Source of the DNA: Rheinheimera sp. SA_1
GTDB lineage: Bacteria > Pseudomonadota > Gammaproteobacteria > Enterobacterales > Alteromonadaceae
Reading direction: 5' to 3'
NCBI RefSeq assembly: GCF_001669775.1
Contig: NZ_LXWK01000016.1
Span: forward strand, 496,001 to 560,000
Length of the DNA stretch: 64,000 bases
Both the position numbers and the translations under genes were made by a program. The notes beneath the pieces are model-generated. The model was not told where the DNA came from. It saw only the letters and a list, made by a program, of their open reading frames with translations, and searched no databases. Of the stretch, positions 48,873-57,719 are shown one piece after another. Every line of letters starts with the position of its first letter. The first letter of the stretch is position 1.

Positions 48873-49280
48873 ATGCAGTTAGATAAAGTGTTACATGTCG
48901 AAGATGATGAATCCATTAGGATGATTGTCGAAATGGCGTTGGTTGATTTGTCGGGATTTACTTTACTCGCTTGTGAGAATGGTGCTGATGCGGTAGCACA
49001 AGTAGAACAGTTTGAGCCGGATTTAATTTTAATGGATGCGATGATGCCAGGTATGGATGGGTTGCAAACACTGGTTAAAATTCGTGAGAATCCGAATTGT
49101 CACAACATTCCAGTGGTGTTTATGACCGCTCGTATTCAACAGGCTGAAAAGCAACAATATTTTGATGCCGGCGCCGTTGCGGTTATAGAAAAGCCATTTG
49201 AAGCGACGTCGCTTGGAGACGATTTAGAGGCCATTTATCAGCGTTTTATCGCGTCCTCAGTAGCGATTGCTCAGGATTAA
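48873..49280 (+). CDS. Single-domain response regulator
   Basis: 135 residues, one receiver: acidic pocket VEDDES, phospho-acceptor D55 in LILMDAMMPGMDGL, conserved Thr in VFMTAR and Lys in VIEKPFEA. No output domain. It lies between two kinases with 3-bp spacing to the next gene and probably shuttles phosphate among them or acts on a partner protein. Confidence 0.93.
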   Translation: MQLDKVLHVEDDESIRMIVEMALVDLSGFTLLACENGADAVAQVEQFEPDLILMDAMMPGMDGLQTLVKIRENPNCHNIPVVFMTARIQQAEKQQYFDAGAVAVIEKPFEATSLGDDLEAIYQRFIASSVAIAQD

Positions 49281-49283
49281 TAG

Positions 49284-52034
49284 ATGCAAACTCCTGCTTT
49301 GCCTTTGAATGAACAAGAACGGTTATCAGCGCTCCAACTCACGGGTTTATTAGATACTGAGCCAGAGCAGCGCTTTGACCGACTAACTCATTTAGCAAAA
49401 CTGGCATTGGGCACTGAGATTGTGTTGATATCTCTGGTGGATTCTGAGCGGCAGTGGTTTAAATCAAAACAGGGTATCGATGCATGTGAGACGGGGCGGG
49501 ATATTTCCTTCTGCGGACATGCCATTCTCAACGAGCATATATTTGAAGTACCGGATGCGAGCTTAGATGTCCGCTTTTCGGATAATCCGCTGGTCATCCA
49601 TGCGCCATTTATTCGCTTTTATGCCGGAGTCCCATTAACGCGAAGTGGGCTGCGGATTGGTACCTTGTGTTTTATCGACTCCACCCCCCGGCTTTTTTCC
49701 AGCAAAGAGCGAGAAATTGCGACCGGATTTGCCAAAACAGTAGAGCAGGAAATTGAAGATCGGTTGCAAGAACAGGCTCATCAGCAACTTGCAGCCAGCG
49801 AGCAAATGTACCGGTCTGTGCTCGAGGGCACTCGCATTGGCACCTGGCAGTGGAACGTGCAAACGGGTGATACCATTTTTAATCAGCGCTGGGCAGAAAT
49901 CGTTGGTTATACACTTGAAGAACTAGCTCCTATTTCCATTGAAACCTGGTTGAAGTTGGCTCACCCGGCTGATTTAGACGAATCAGGGCAACTCTTGCAG
50001 GCGCACTTTGCGGGCCATAGTCCATTTTATGACTTTAAATGCCGGATGAAACATAAAGACGGGCATTATGTCTGGGTCCACGATCGGGGACGGGTCGTGT
50101 CTTGGACCGATGATGGTAAACCTTTGATGATGTATGGCACTCATGCAGACATTACCGAACAAAAGCAGAGTGAAATGGCATTGTTGCAAAGTAGAGATCA
50201 ATTCAAAACATTGGTCGCTAATATTCCTGGTATTACTTACCGCTGCAAGGCAGACGAGCATTGGACCATGCTTTTTATGAGTGGGCATATTGATTTTATC
50301 TCTGGTTATCCGGCAAGTGATTTTATTGATAATGCGGTACGAAGTTATGCCAGCGTTATCCACCCTGATGATTGCTCCTCGGTAGAACAGGAAGTGGCTG
50401 AAGCCATCACGAATCAAACGCCTTGGGTTCTTAGGTATCGTATTTTGCACGCCAATGGTTCTGTGCGCTGGGCGGAAGAACGCGGCGCCGCTGAGTTTGA
50501 TGAGCGCGGGCAAGTGCTTTATCTTGATGGTTTTATTTTGGATGTCAGTAATGAACAAAAATTACAAGAGCAACTGGTTAAACTAACTCAGCAATTGCCC
50601 GGTGTAGTTTACCAGTTTCAGTTGTGGCCAGATGGACAAACTGCTTTTCCTTATGCCAGTGCAGGTATCGAACAAATTTATGGTGTAAAGTCGGAAGATG
50701 TCAGGACCGATGCCTCAATTGCATTTTCAAAGATTTATCCTGAAGATTTAGCTGCAGTAGCCCAGAGTATTGATGATTCGCGCCAACAGCAAAAAATATG
50801 GCAACACGAATATCGGGTATTTAAAAACGATCAAAGTTTAAAGTGGTTATCGGGCAAAGCGACGCCCGAACTTCTACCGGATGGCAGTACTTTATGGCAC
50901 GGTTATATTGAAGATATCACCCAAAAAAAAGAATATTACCTGCAATTGGAATCACTCAACCAACAATTAAAAGTGGCACAGCAGTGTCTTGATTTAGCAA
51001 GCGAACAAGCCAAAATAGGTTATTGGCAGGCCTCACTGAAACACGGTTCGTTATGGTGGTCACCTATGATCTACCAGATCTTTGGTTTTGAATCAGATGA
51101 AATTGTGCCGAGCGTTGCTTTATTTAAAAGCACGGTCCATCCGGATGACGTGGCTAAAGTGGAACAAAGCGAGCAGCAAGCAAAGCTAACCGGTATTCAT
51201 AATGTCGTTCACCGTATTATTCGCCCTGACGGAGAAGTGCGTTGGGTACATGAACTCGCTCAGTTAGTGCCTGAAGATGAAAACCCCGACTTGATGTTGA
51301 TAGGTTCAGTGCAAGACATCACCGAAAGGATGAAATTGCAGCAAGTCAAAGATGAATTTATCTCGACTGTTAGTCATGAGTTACGCACCCCGCTAACATC
51401 CATTTATGGTGCTCTAAATTTGTTGCAGGCAGGCAATTTAGTTCAGCTTCCGCCAAAAGCCGAAAAACTAATTGGAATTGCCAGCAGTAATTGTCAGCAG
51501 CTTAGTCGGCTGATCAATGATTTACTTGATATTGAAAAACTTGTCGCCGGTAAAATGTTATTCGAAATGAAACAAGTTTGTATTTCACCGGTACTGAAAA
51601 GAGCAATGAACGATCATCAGCCTTATGCTGATCAGCTAAAAATTAGGTTAGTGCTTGATCTTGAACCGCAGCTTGATTGTTACCAACTGCAAGTGGATGA
51701 ACACCGGCTGATGCAAATCTTAACGAACTTGCTTTCGAATGCGGTCAAGTTTTCCCCCTCTGGTGGTAAAGTGGTGTTGTCTGCCATGCATGTTGGTGAT
51801 GAAATAGAGATTGCAATTCAGGATCAGGGTCCAGGTATACCCGAAGATTTCCAGCACAAGATTTTTCAGAGATTTTCACAAGCAGATGCCAGCAGCGCCA
51901 AAATGAAAGGCGGAACCGGTTTGGGCTTGGCTTTGTGTAAAGAGCTTGTTGAGGCAATGCAGGGGTCTATTGGCTTTCATTCAGGCGCAGGCGCAGGAGC
52001 GCGATTCTATTTAAGGCTTCCGATCGCTAAGTAA
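49284..52034 (+). CDS. GAF/multi-PAS sensor histidine kinase
   Basis: 916 residues, no membrane segments. An N-terminal GAF (~10-165: SALQLTGLLDTEPEQRFDRL, ISFCGHAIL, FYAGVPL) is followed by about four PAS/PAC modules up to residue ~685 (for example IGTWQWNVQTGDTIFNQRWA and PEEDLAAVAQ-type linkers). The kinase core has H698 in VSHELRTPLT and an ATPase with DQGPGIP and GGTGLGLALCKELVEAM. It lacks a receiver; the single-domain regulator before it and the Hpt-GGDEF protein after it are likely partners. A soluble multi-input sensor. Confidence 0.92.
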   Translation: MQTPALPLNEQERLSALQLTGLLDTEPEQRFDRLTHLAKLALGTEIVLISLVDSERQWFKSKQGIDACETGRDISFCGHAILNEHIFEVPDASLDVRFSDNPLVIHAPFIRFYAGVPLTRSGLRIGTLCFIDSTPRLFSSKEREIATGFAKTVEQEIEDRLQEQAHQQLAASEQMYRSVLEGTRIGTWQWNVQTGDTIFNQRWAEIVGYTLEELAPISIETWLKLAHPADLDESGQLLQAHFAGHSPFYDFKCRMKHKDGHYVWVHDRGRVVSWTDDGKPLMMYGTHADITEQKQSEMALLQSRDQFKTLVANIPGITYRCKADEHWTMLFMSGHIDFISGYPASDFIDNAVRSYASVIHPDDCSSVEQEVAEAITNQTPWVLRYRILHANGSVRWAEERGAAEFDERGQVLYLDGFILDVSNEQKLQEQLVKLTQQLPGVVYQFQLWPDGQTAFPYASAGIEQIYGVKSEDVRTDASIAFSKIYPEDLAAVAQSIDDSRQQQKIWQHEYRVFKNDQSLKWLSGKATPELLPDGSTLWHGYIEDITQKKEYYLQLESLNQQLKVAQQCLDLASEQAKIGYWQASLKHGSLWWSPMIYQIFGFESDEIVPSVALFKSTVHPDDVAKVEQSEQQAKLTGIHNVVHRIIRPDGEVRWVHELAQLVPEDENPDLMLIGSVQDITERMKLQQVKDEFISTVSHELRTPLTSIYGALNLLQAGNLVQLPPKAEKLIGIASSNCQQLSRLINDLLDIEKLVAGKMLFEMKQVCISPVLKRAMNDHQPYADQLKIRLVLDLEPQLDCYQLQVDEHRLMQILTNLLSNAVKFSPSGGKVVLSAMHVGDEIEIAIQDQGPGIPEDFQHKIFQRFSQADASSAKMKGGTGLGLALCKELVEAMQGSIGFHSGAGAGARFYLRLPIAK

Positions 52035-52073
52035 ACTAATGTTCTCTCGCGCAAAATATCAGGAGTACACCTT

Positions 52074-53711
52074 TTGCCAACGAAGAAAACTCTTGAAGAA
52101 ATTCAACAGGCAATGGCTTCTCTACAGACAAGCTTTTGGTCAACTTTACGGTTAAAAGCAACCCATTTTTCTGAGATGGTACTGCGACTTGAGCAAGGCG
52201 ATTTTACTTTAATCCAAGAAATTATTAGCCTGGCACACCAACTGGCAGGGTCTTGTGGCACATTCCAGTTACCGCATTTAGGCTTGCTTGCCCGGCAAAT
52301 TGAGGTGAATGCTCTAGATTTAAGCCGCCAAACGGCACCTGATCTAATGATTGTGCAAAAGTTGACTGAAGCTATTCGGGTTTTTGTCACAGAGGTTGAA
52401 AAGGGTTCTTTAGAGCCTGATTTTGAGTTAAAAAACCAATTTTCGCTTTCAGAATCACGACAGGATGTCTGGCTGTTACTTGAACCTTCAACCTTAAGAG
52501 ATGAATTAAGCGCCCAACTCCATGCTTTTGGTTTCGAAGTCCGGACTTTTGTCACCTATCAAGAATGTATCATTGAGCTTCGCAAGCGCTCGCCAGCTTT
52601 ATTGTTTTGTGCTGTGGCTCTGGGTAACGAAGTCTTATTCGCCCAGTATGAATTACTGCAAACGGTAAATGAAAAACAATCCTCGCTGATGGTTTTTTCC
52701 ACTGAAGACAGTTTTGAACTTCGGATAGAAGCGGTCAGACACAAAGCACAGGGGTGTTTTGTGTCGCCACTTGATATTCCAAGTATGCTGCAACGGATCA
52801 GCAAGTTATTTGATGAAAGTACTTATTCGGATAAAAAAGTAAGCATTTTGGATGATGATCTGTTGCTAGCCGAACATTATGGTTGGGTGCTGAAATCGGC
52901 TGGATTTGAGGTTCAGGTCATTCGAGATCCTGATGAGGTGATTGCTTCACTGTTAACATTTAAACCAGATGTTTTGTTACTGGACATGCATATGCCAGCA
53001 TTTTCTGGTGCTGAAATTTCAGGTGTGATTAGACAATATGATTCGCTAAGTAGCCTGCATGTCACATTTTTATCAGCAGAACACGATATTCGCCAGCAGC
53101 TACAAGCATTGTCCTTTGGTGCAGACGACTTTATAACCAAACCGATATCTAATGAGAATCTGGTGACCTCAGTTAAGTTAAGGTTGGCACGCAATCGAGA
53201 AATTAAATCTTTGATTGAGCGCGACAGCCTAACAGGCTTGGTAAAGCACGGTGCTATTAAGGATGCAGTACTCAGTGAATTTGACCGGATGAGCCGCAGT
53301 GGTGAGCATTTCTGCGTCGCAATGGTTGATTTAGACCACTTTAAAAACGTGAATGACAGTTATGGACATGCTACGGGTGACATAGTCATCAGTACCATCG
53401 CAACACTGTTACGTAAAAGGCTTCGGCGCAGCGATCGTGCCGGTCGATATGGTGGGGAGGAGTTTTTAGTCGTATTGCCAAAGTGCAGTGCTGCAGATGC
53501 AAAATTGCTGCTCGATAGCATTTTAGATTCCTTTAGAGAAATTCACTTTAGCGCTGGCCCACAACATTTTTCATGCACATTTTCTGCTGGTATCGTCTGT
53601 AGCTCTGCTAACTATTCAGACGCTGAAGCGATGATGAAAGCTGCAGATGAGGTGCTTTATCAGGCAAAACATCGTGGGCGAAATCAAGTGCAGATATTAG
53701 CAGGTCATTAG
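52074..53711 (+). CDS. Hpt - pseudo-receiver - receiver - GGDEF diguanylate cyclase
   Basis: 545 residues from a TTG at 52074 with AGGAG upstream. N-terminal Hpt-like domain with H55 in AHQLAGSCGTF; a degenerate receiver (~148-262) lacking the acidic pocket, phospho-Asp and Lys (LLLEPS, LLFCAVALG, FVSPLD); a canonical receiver (~265-385) with DDD and D304 (LLDMHMPAFSG), K in FITKPI; then GGDEF with GGEEF at 460-464 and an RxxD inhibitory site five residues earlier (RRSDRAGRY). This is expected to make c-di-GMP when phosphorylated. Hpt at the N-terminus of a cyclase is uncommon and would let it join the phosphorelay of the island. Confidence 0.9.
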   Translation: MPTKKTLEEIQQAMASLQTSFWSTLRLKATHFSEMVLRLEQGDFTLIQEIISLAHQLAGSCGTFQLPHLGLLARQIEVNALDLSRQTAPDLMIVQKLTEAIRVFVTEVEKGSLEPDFELKNQFSLSESRQDVWLLLEPSTLRDELSAQLHAFGFEVRTFVTYQECIIELRKRSPALLFCAVALGNEVLFAQYELLQTVNEKQSSLMVFSTEDSFELRIEAVRHKAQGCFVSPLDIPSMLQRISKLFDESTYSDKKVSILDDDLLLAEHYGWVLKSAGFEVQVIRDPDEVIASLLTFKPDVLLLDMHMPAFSGAEISGVIRQYDSLSSLHVTFLSAEHDIRQQLQALSFGADDFITKPISNENLVTSVKLRLARNREIKSLIERDSLTGLVKHGAIKDAVLSEFDRMSRSGEHFCVAMVDLDHFKNVNDSYGHATGDIVISTIATLLRKRLRRSDRAGRYGGEEFLVVLPKCSAADAKLLLDSILDSFREIHFSAGPQHFSCTFSAGIVCSSANYSDAEAMMKAADEVLYQAKHRGRNQVQILAGH

Positions 53712-54010
53712 TATTCAATTTTTTGCAATGCGTCAGTTACGCACGCCGGATAGCTTCCATGCATTGAAGAATGAATTTGCACATGAGACAAAGTTATAGA
53801 TCAAATTTCCAGAAGTTAAGTCTGCGGTCTAACGTTGTTAGAAAAGGAAGACGACTAATAATGTCCGCCATTAAAGCAAAGCAGAGATTCGTTCTTTCAA
53901 GAGCGGCTGATCTCAACAGCTGCAATTCGCTCATACCAGTCATTGGATAAATGATCCTACTTGTAATGCGCAAACGGCTTCGAGCACAGCGTATTTATTG
54001 AACGCTGAGG
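53712..54010. other. Gene-free spacer after the signalling island
   Basis: No gene recognised. It holds the 53861-53939 dispersed repeat and leads into the palindromic element at 54011. No convincing terminator for the GGDEF gene was found. Confidence 0.5.
53861..53939. repeat. Dispersed intergenic repeat, second segment, copy 2
   Basis: ATGTCCGCCATTAAAGCAAA with a following GATTCGTT, ATCTCAACAGC and CGCTCATACC; aligns to 38281-38357 over its whole length with one indel. The companion 61-bp segment is not present here. Confidence 0.6.
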
Positions 54011-54066
54011 GCCAGGTCTTATTTTTGCCTATTCTAGTTGGACAGCAAAACGCACGACCTGACCCT
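54011..54066. repeat. Imperfect palindrome with GACCTGACCC end
   Basis: The left arm GGCCAGGTCTTATTTTTGC (54011-54029) is answered by GCAAAACGCACGACCTGACC (54046-54065). It is built like the perfect palindrome at 57948-57975. Confidence 0.6.
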
Positions 54067-54074
54067 TTTGGTGC
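54057..54074. repeat. Left 18-bp direct repeat of the SDR/LysR module
   Basis: GACCTGACCCTTTTGGTG, identical to 56412-56429 and in the same orientation, 38 bp beyond the SDR stop. Confidence 0.85.
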
Positions 54075-54112
54075 CTGCGCTCAAATAGCCGAAAGCGGTG
54101 GTAGGTAAACGG

Positions 54113-54895
54113 CTACAACGTGGGAACAGTGCCGCCGTCAATCCTATACTCCGCACCAGCGATAGAAGCGGATCGTGGGGATGCCAGAAAAGCGATTAAA
54201 TCGGCAACCTCATTTGGCTTGGCTGGTCGGCCGACCGGGATGCCGCCCAGCCAATCCATGATCAGTTTCTTGCCCCCCTCGTAGTCTGTTCCGGCCTCGG
54301 CAGCCGTCCGCTTTGCGAATTCGACGGAAGCCTCGGTTTCAATCCACCCCGGAGCAACGCTCAGCACCCGAACGCCCTTTGGCGTTACTTCTCTTGCCAA
54401 CGACTTGCTGTATGTCGTGAGCGCCGCCTTGGCCGCGGCGTAGGCGGTTGTGGATTCGGGCAGTGGCAGCACCCGCTGGATCGAGCTCACGTGGATGATG
54501 ACACCGGAGCCTTGAGCCAGCATCGATGGCAGAAGTGCGCGATCTAAGCGTACAGCAGGCATCAGGTTTAGCTTTAACTCGGCGAACCAGTGCTCATCGC
54601 TAATCGCAGCGAAACCACCACCAGGTGTCTTTGAGCCACCCAGTACATTAATCACGATGTCGACACCGCCCCAATCCTGCAGCATGGTCTCTGCAAAATG
54701 ACTCACACCTGGTGCCGTCGACAGGTCGGCAGCGACGTAGGTTACCCCCGTTACCGGCTGTTCTGGCAAAGTACGGGCGGATGTTGCCACCCGGGCACCG
54801 GCATCCAGCAGCGTTTTCACCACTGCAGCGCCAAGGCCCAGCGTGCCGCCGGTAACGACTGCCCGCAGGCCATTCAGATGAAGGTCGAAGCTCAT
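54113..54895 (-). CDS. Short-chain dehydrogenase/reductase
   Basis: 260 residues. Cofactor motif VVTGGTLGLGAAVVKTL, NVLGGS (NNAG-equivalent), catalytic Ser in IIHVSSIQ, and YAAAK (Tyr-x3-Lys) in STTAYAAAKAAL. Classical SDR fold; substrate unknown. It overlaps the SnoaL-like gene by four bases and is divergent from the LysR gene that probably controls both. GC-richer wording than the flanks suggests a transferred module. Confidence 0.92.
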   Translation of the reverse strand: MSFDLHLNGLRAVVTGGTLGLGAAVVKTLLDAGARVATSARTLPEQPVTGVTYVAADLSTAPGVSHFAETMLQDWGGVDIVINVLGGSKTPGGGFAAISDEHWFAELKLNLMPAVRLDRALLPSMLAQGSGVIIHVSSIQRVLPLPESTTAYAAAKAALTTYSKSLAREVTPKGVRVLSVAPGWIETEASVEFAKRTAAEAGTDYEGGKKLIMDWLGGIPVGRPAKPNEVADLIAFLASPRSASIAGAEYRIDGGTVPTL

Positions 54896-55221
54896 AATGT
54901 GATCTCCAGGCTAACGATAAGGCCGCGTTCAAGGCGGAAGTGCAATTTCAGGTCGATCGGACTTCCAGGAAAAGTGCCGACCGTGTGGCTACAAACGACA
55001 TGGACACCGTCAACCAGTGCCAACGAAAAGGGATCGTTGGTATAGGTGTACAGCGTCGACGACTCGGTCTTCCACGCCTTAATCGCGTCGCGACCGGTAT
55101 GAGTCTGGCCGTTATCCTTGACGATACCCTGTGCTGTAAAACAACGAGCGACATCGTCGGGACCTTGAGTGTCCGCCTCGAAATAAGCGGCAATTGGTTC
55201 GGGCAGAGTGAAAGCTGACAT
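54892..55221 (-). CDS. SnoaL-like (NTF2 fold) protein
   Basis: 109 residues: LPEPIAAYFEADTQGPDDVA then RCFTAQGIVKDNGQTHTGRD and AIKAW, typical of the small SnoaL-like/NTF2-fold proteins often co-located with SDR enzymes. Function unknown; possibly a polyketide- or steroid-like substrate isomerase or binding protein. First gene of the pair, coupled to the SDR by ATGA overlap. Confidence 0.82.
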   Translation of the reverse strand: MSAFTLPEPIAAYFEADTQGPDDVARCFTAQGIVKDNGQTHTGRDAIKAWKTESSTLYTYTNDPFSLALVDGVHVVCSHTVGTFPGSPIDLKLHFRLERGLIVSLEITL

Positions 55222-55280
55222 AGTGAACTCCTTGGTTGGGATGGTTCACAGCATGCGCGCTGGCGTTAGATTAGTGAATA

Positions 55281-55297
55281 CCATAGAATTAGCATGG
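55281..55297. promoter_or_regulatory. Candidate LysR operator
   Basis: CCAT-N9-ATGG lies in the 98-bp divergent spacer between the SnoaL-like and LysR genes, 22 bp before the LysR start. It is a plausible inverted half-site for LysR binding; support is only the symmetry and position. Confidence 0.3.
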
Positions 55298-55319
55298 GCT
55301 ATGAAGAAAGGAGTGCATA

Positions 55320-56231
55320 ATGCGTGGATCAGACTTTGCTGAGCTCAAGGCCTTTGTCGCAGTCGTCGAGCGTCAAAGTTTTGCCCGGGCGGCAGAACAT
55401 CTTGGCCTGTCGCCTTCCGCTCTCAGCCAGACTATTCGACAGTTGGAAGGCCGTATCGGCGCCCGTCTGTTAAACCGCACGACTCGCAGTGTTGCACCAT
55501 CGGCAAGTGGCGAACTGCTCTATATGCGCATAGCGCCTTTGTTTCGGGAGATCACAGATGCTGTCGCACAAGTCAGTGAGGCAACAGGACAGATCAGCGG
55601 CACACTTCGCATCAACACGCTGGGGATCGCTGCGAGAACTGTCATTGCGCCAAGGCTTGCGAAGTTTCGTCAAGTATACCCAGAGGTGGTGCTCGACATC
55701 GTCGTCGACGACGCACTAGCCGATATAGTCGCTGGCCGCTTTGATGCGGGCATCCGCGTCGGTGGCAAGCTGGAAAAAGACATGGTTGCCGTGCGTCTGA
55801 CGCCAGATCTCAAGATGGTTGCTGTCGCATCCCCGGACTACCTCGCTCGCCGCGGAACACCGAAGACGCCTGACGAGTTACATCATCATGCATGCATTAA
55901 TTGGCGGCTCCAAATGGACGGCAGTTACTACCGCTGGGAGTTTAATAAACAAGGACAACGACTGGAAATCGCGGTGGAAGGCTCAGTCGTGACCAATCAT
56001 GCTGACATCGGGGTTGCCGCGGCGGTCAGCGGACTTGGCATCGCCTATCACTTTGAACGAGACGGCGTGGCTGAACTGTTGGCGCAAGGCAAGCTAGTCC
56101 AGGTTCTTGCGGACTGGACAATTTCTCGTCCGGGACTCTTCCTCTACTATCCAAGCCGACAACATCGACCGGCCGTGCTCGGTGCGTTTATCGACTGTCT
56201 ATTGGATCGAAAACCGTTCGATTTGCTTTAG
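55320..56231 (+). CDS. LysR family transcriptional regulator
   Basis: 303 residues from an ATG preceded by AAGGAG. HTH: ELKAFVAVVERQSFARAAEH then LGLSPSALSQTIRQLEGRIG, ARLLNRTTRSVAPSASG. The C-terminal effector lobe includes FDAGIRVGGKLEKDMVAVRL, close to the CrgA/PA-type group where regulators usually control a divergent oxidoreductase. It most likely regulates the SnoaL-like/SDR pair. Confidence 0.93.
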   Translation: MRGSDFAELKAFVAVVERQSFARAAEHLGLSPSALSQTIRQLEGRIGARLLNRTTRSVAPSASGELLYMRIAPLFREITDAVAQVSEATGQISGTLRINTLGIAARTVIAPRLAKFRQVYPEVVLDIVVDDALADIVAGRFDAGIRVGGKLEKDMVAVRLTPDLKMVAVASPDYLARRGTPKTPDELHHHACINWRLQMDGSYYRWEFNKQGQRLEIAVEGSVVTNHADIGVAAAVSGLGIAYHFERDGVAELLAQGKLVQVLADWTISRPGLFLYYPSRQHRPAVLGAFIDCLLDRKPFDLL

Positions 56232-56411
56232 ACACTAGCTATTTAACTGATGCACAACGCCATCTTCGGAACTCTTAAATCCATCAATGTACGGGGTATT
56301 TTTATACAGCTACCATCGGCTTGAGTCTGACGAAGTCTCTATTTGCGAATGAATTACTGCTTTTCGTTTATTGCATTCTTCGAATGAATAATCATATCGA
56401 TGGTGCAAAAA

Positions 56412-56429
56412 GACCTGACCCTTTTGGTG
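56412..56429. repeat. Right 18-bp direct repeat of the SDR/LysR module
   Basis: GACCTGACCCTTTTGGTG, identical to 54057-54074. GCAAAA precedes both copies within a few bases. Immediately afterwards the DUF885-like fragment begins (56432). Confidence 0.85.
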
Positions 56430-56431
56430 TT

Positions 56432-56558
56432 CAAATCGCCATCGCCCAGGTACTGGAAAATGTGCCGAAGTTCCGTAAATTTGGTGGTTATACTGCCTAT
56501 GTCGAAGACCAGGGGTTGTACACTGAAATGCTGCCAAAAGAAATTGGCATGTATCAGG
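56432..56558 (+). pseudogene. Fragment of a DUF885 gene
   Basis: 127 bp align without gaps to 34480-34606 inside the DUF885 lipoprotein gene, with about 13 differences (about 90% identity). Read in frame it gives QIAIAQVLENVPKFRKFGGY then TAYVEDQGLYTEMLPKEIGM and YQVP. Nine differences are synonymous, so the source was probably a coding homologue rather than a recent copy of the neighbour. No start or remaining domain exists: a dead fragment. Confidence 0.85.
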
Positions 56559-56864
56559 TTCCAGCACTTACCTATGTTGGTTAATATGTACGGAATCGGT
56601 TGAATTAACGTGAGTTAAAGGTTAACTTCTTTTAAGAAAAATTCATGAACGAAGGCAATAGAATTTGCGTCTTGCGAGTTCTTTGCCCAGGGCAAGATCA
56701 CCAACGTTTTTTAAACGATTTCAACCCGATGTTTGAAAGTTTTGTGAACGGCGCTGGCATATTTAACTTCGTCTTTTACATCAGCGAGACCGGTTGTTAA
56801 GCAATCTGAACAAAAAAAGAACGCTTACGTTCTCGCCCTGATTCGTAAACAAGGATAGTAACAG
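56559..56864. other. Gene-free spacer before the outer-membrane protein gene
   Basis: No gene or repeat recognised; the piece 56232-56411 before the fragment is equally featureless. A promoter for the barrel gene is presumed here but not identified. Confidence 0.4.
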
Positions 56865-57719
56865 ATGATAAAAACAGCTTTTGCTGCAACTCTTGCAGCA
56901 CTTTTTACTTTTACCGCCCCAGCCACTGCACAATTCACTTATACGCCAAAATCAAGTGATTATGTTGGTTTATATCTGGGCGTCCAAATCTGGCAAAGTG
57001 AACCAAGTGGTATTTTTGGTGAAGAAAATACGCTCATTGATTTTAATTTAAAAAAAGAACAGCAAATTAACGCCTTTATTGATATTAAGCACCCTATTTC
57101 TTTTCTTCCTAATATACGCATTTCGAATACCCAACTGGATACCTCAGGTAAAACTACTTTAACGCAAGAGGTTGGCTTCGACGATCAGACCTTTCCTATT
57201 GGTGATAAAGTTGATGCCAGTTTTAACGTCAGTTATGTCGATTACACCTTCTATTATGATTTGTTTGATAATGAAAGATTTTCATTTGAGTTGGGATTAA
57301 CCGCTAGAGATTTGAATGGTGGCGTTACCGTTACCGGGGCTGCAAAAAGTTCTGTTGACAATTGTGATGATCCTAATCCTTCTCCTGACAGTCCTTGTCC
57401 AGACGAAGAAAATACTGCTATTTCCAGCGGTAAAATAAAAACTGACGAAATTAAGCCTATGTTGTACGTTGCCACCAACATGAGCTTGCCGTTAACTAGT
57501 TTAAGTGTATTTGCCCAAGCTGACTTTTTATTAATAGATGACCATACATTTTCTGACTATCAAGTTGGCTTAAGTTACAATCTGATGAGAAACAAAATGG
57601 CGGATTTTCATGTGAACTTAGGTTATCGAGTGGTGAAAATGGAATTCGAAAATTTAAACAGTTTATCTACCGATCTTGAATTTAAAGGTGCTTTTGTTGG
57701 CATGATTGCCCGCTTTTAA
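56865..57719 (+). CDS. TIGR04219-type outer membrane beta-barrel protein
   Basis: 284 residues. Signal peptide MIKTAFAATLAALFTFTAPA cut near TAQ. The mature part alternates polar and hydrophobic strands and ends in a terminal aromatic strand, FKGAFVGMIARF, as in beta-barrels. A YVGLYLGVQIWQSEPSG start and a Cys/Pro/Asp-rich loop (NCDDPNPSPDSPCPDEE) resemble the TIGR04219 family. Function unknown. Single gene. Confidence 0.8.
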   Translation: MIKTAFAATLAALFTFTAPATAQFTYTPKSSDYVGLYLGVQIWQSEPSGIFGEENTLIDFNLKKEQQINAFIDIKHPISFLPNIRISNTQLDTSGKTTLTQEVGFDDQTFPIGDKVDASFNVSYVDYTFYYDLFDNERFSFELGLTARDLNGGVTVTGAAKSSVDNCDDPNPSPDSPCPDEENTAISSGKIKTDEIKPMLYVATNMSLPLTSLSVFAQADFLLIDDHTFSDYQVGLSYNLMRNKMADFHVNLGYRVVKMEFENLNSLSTDLEFKGAFVGMIARF

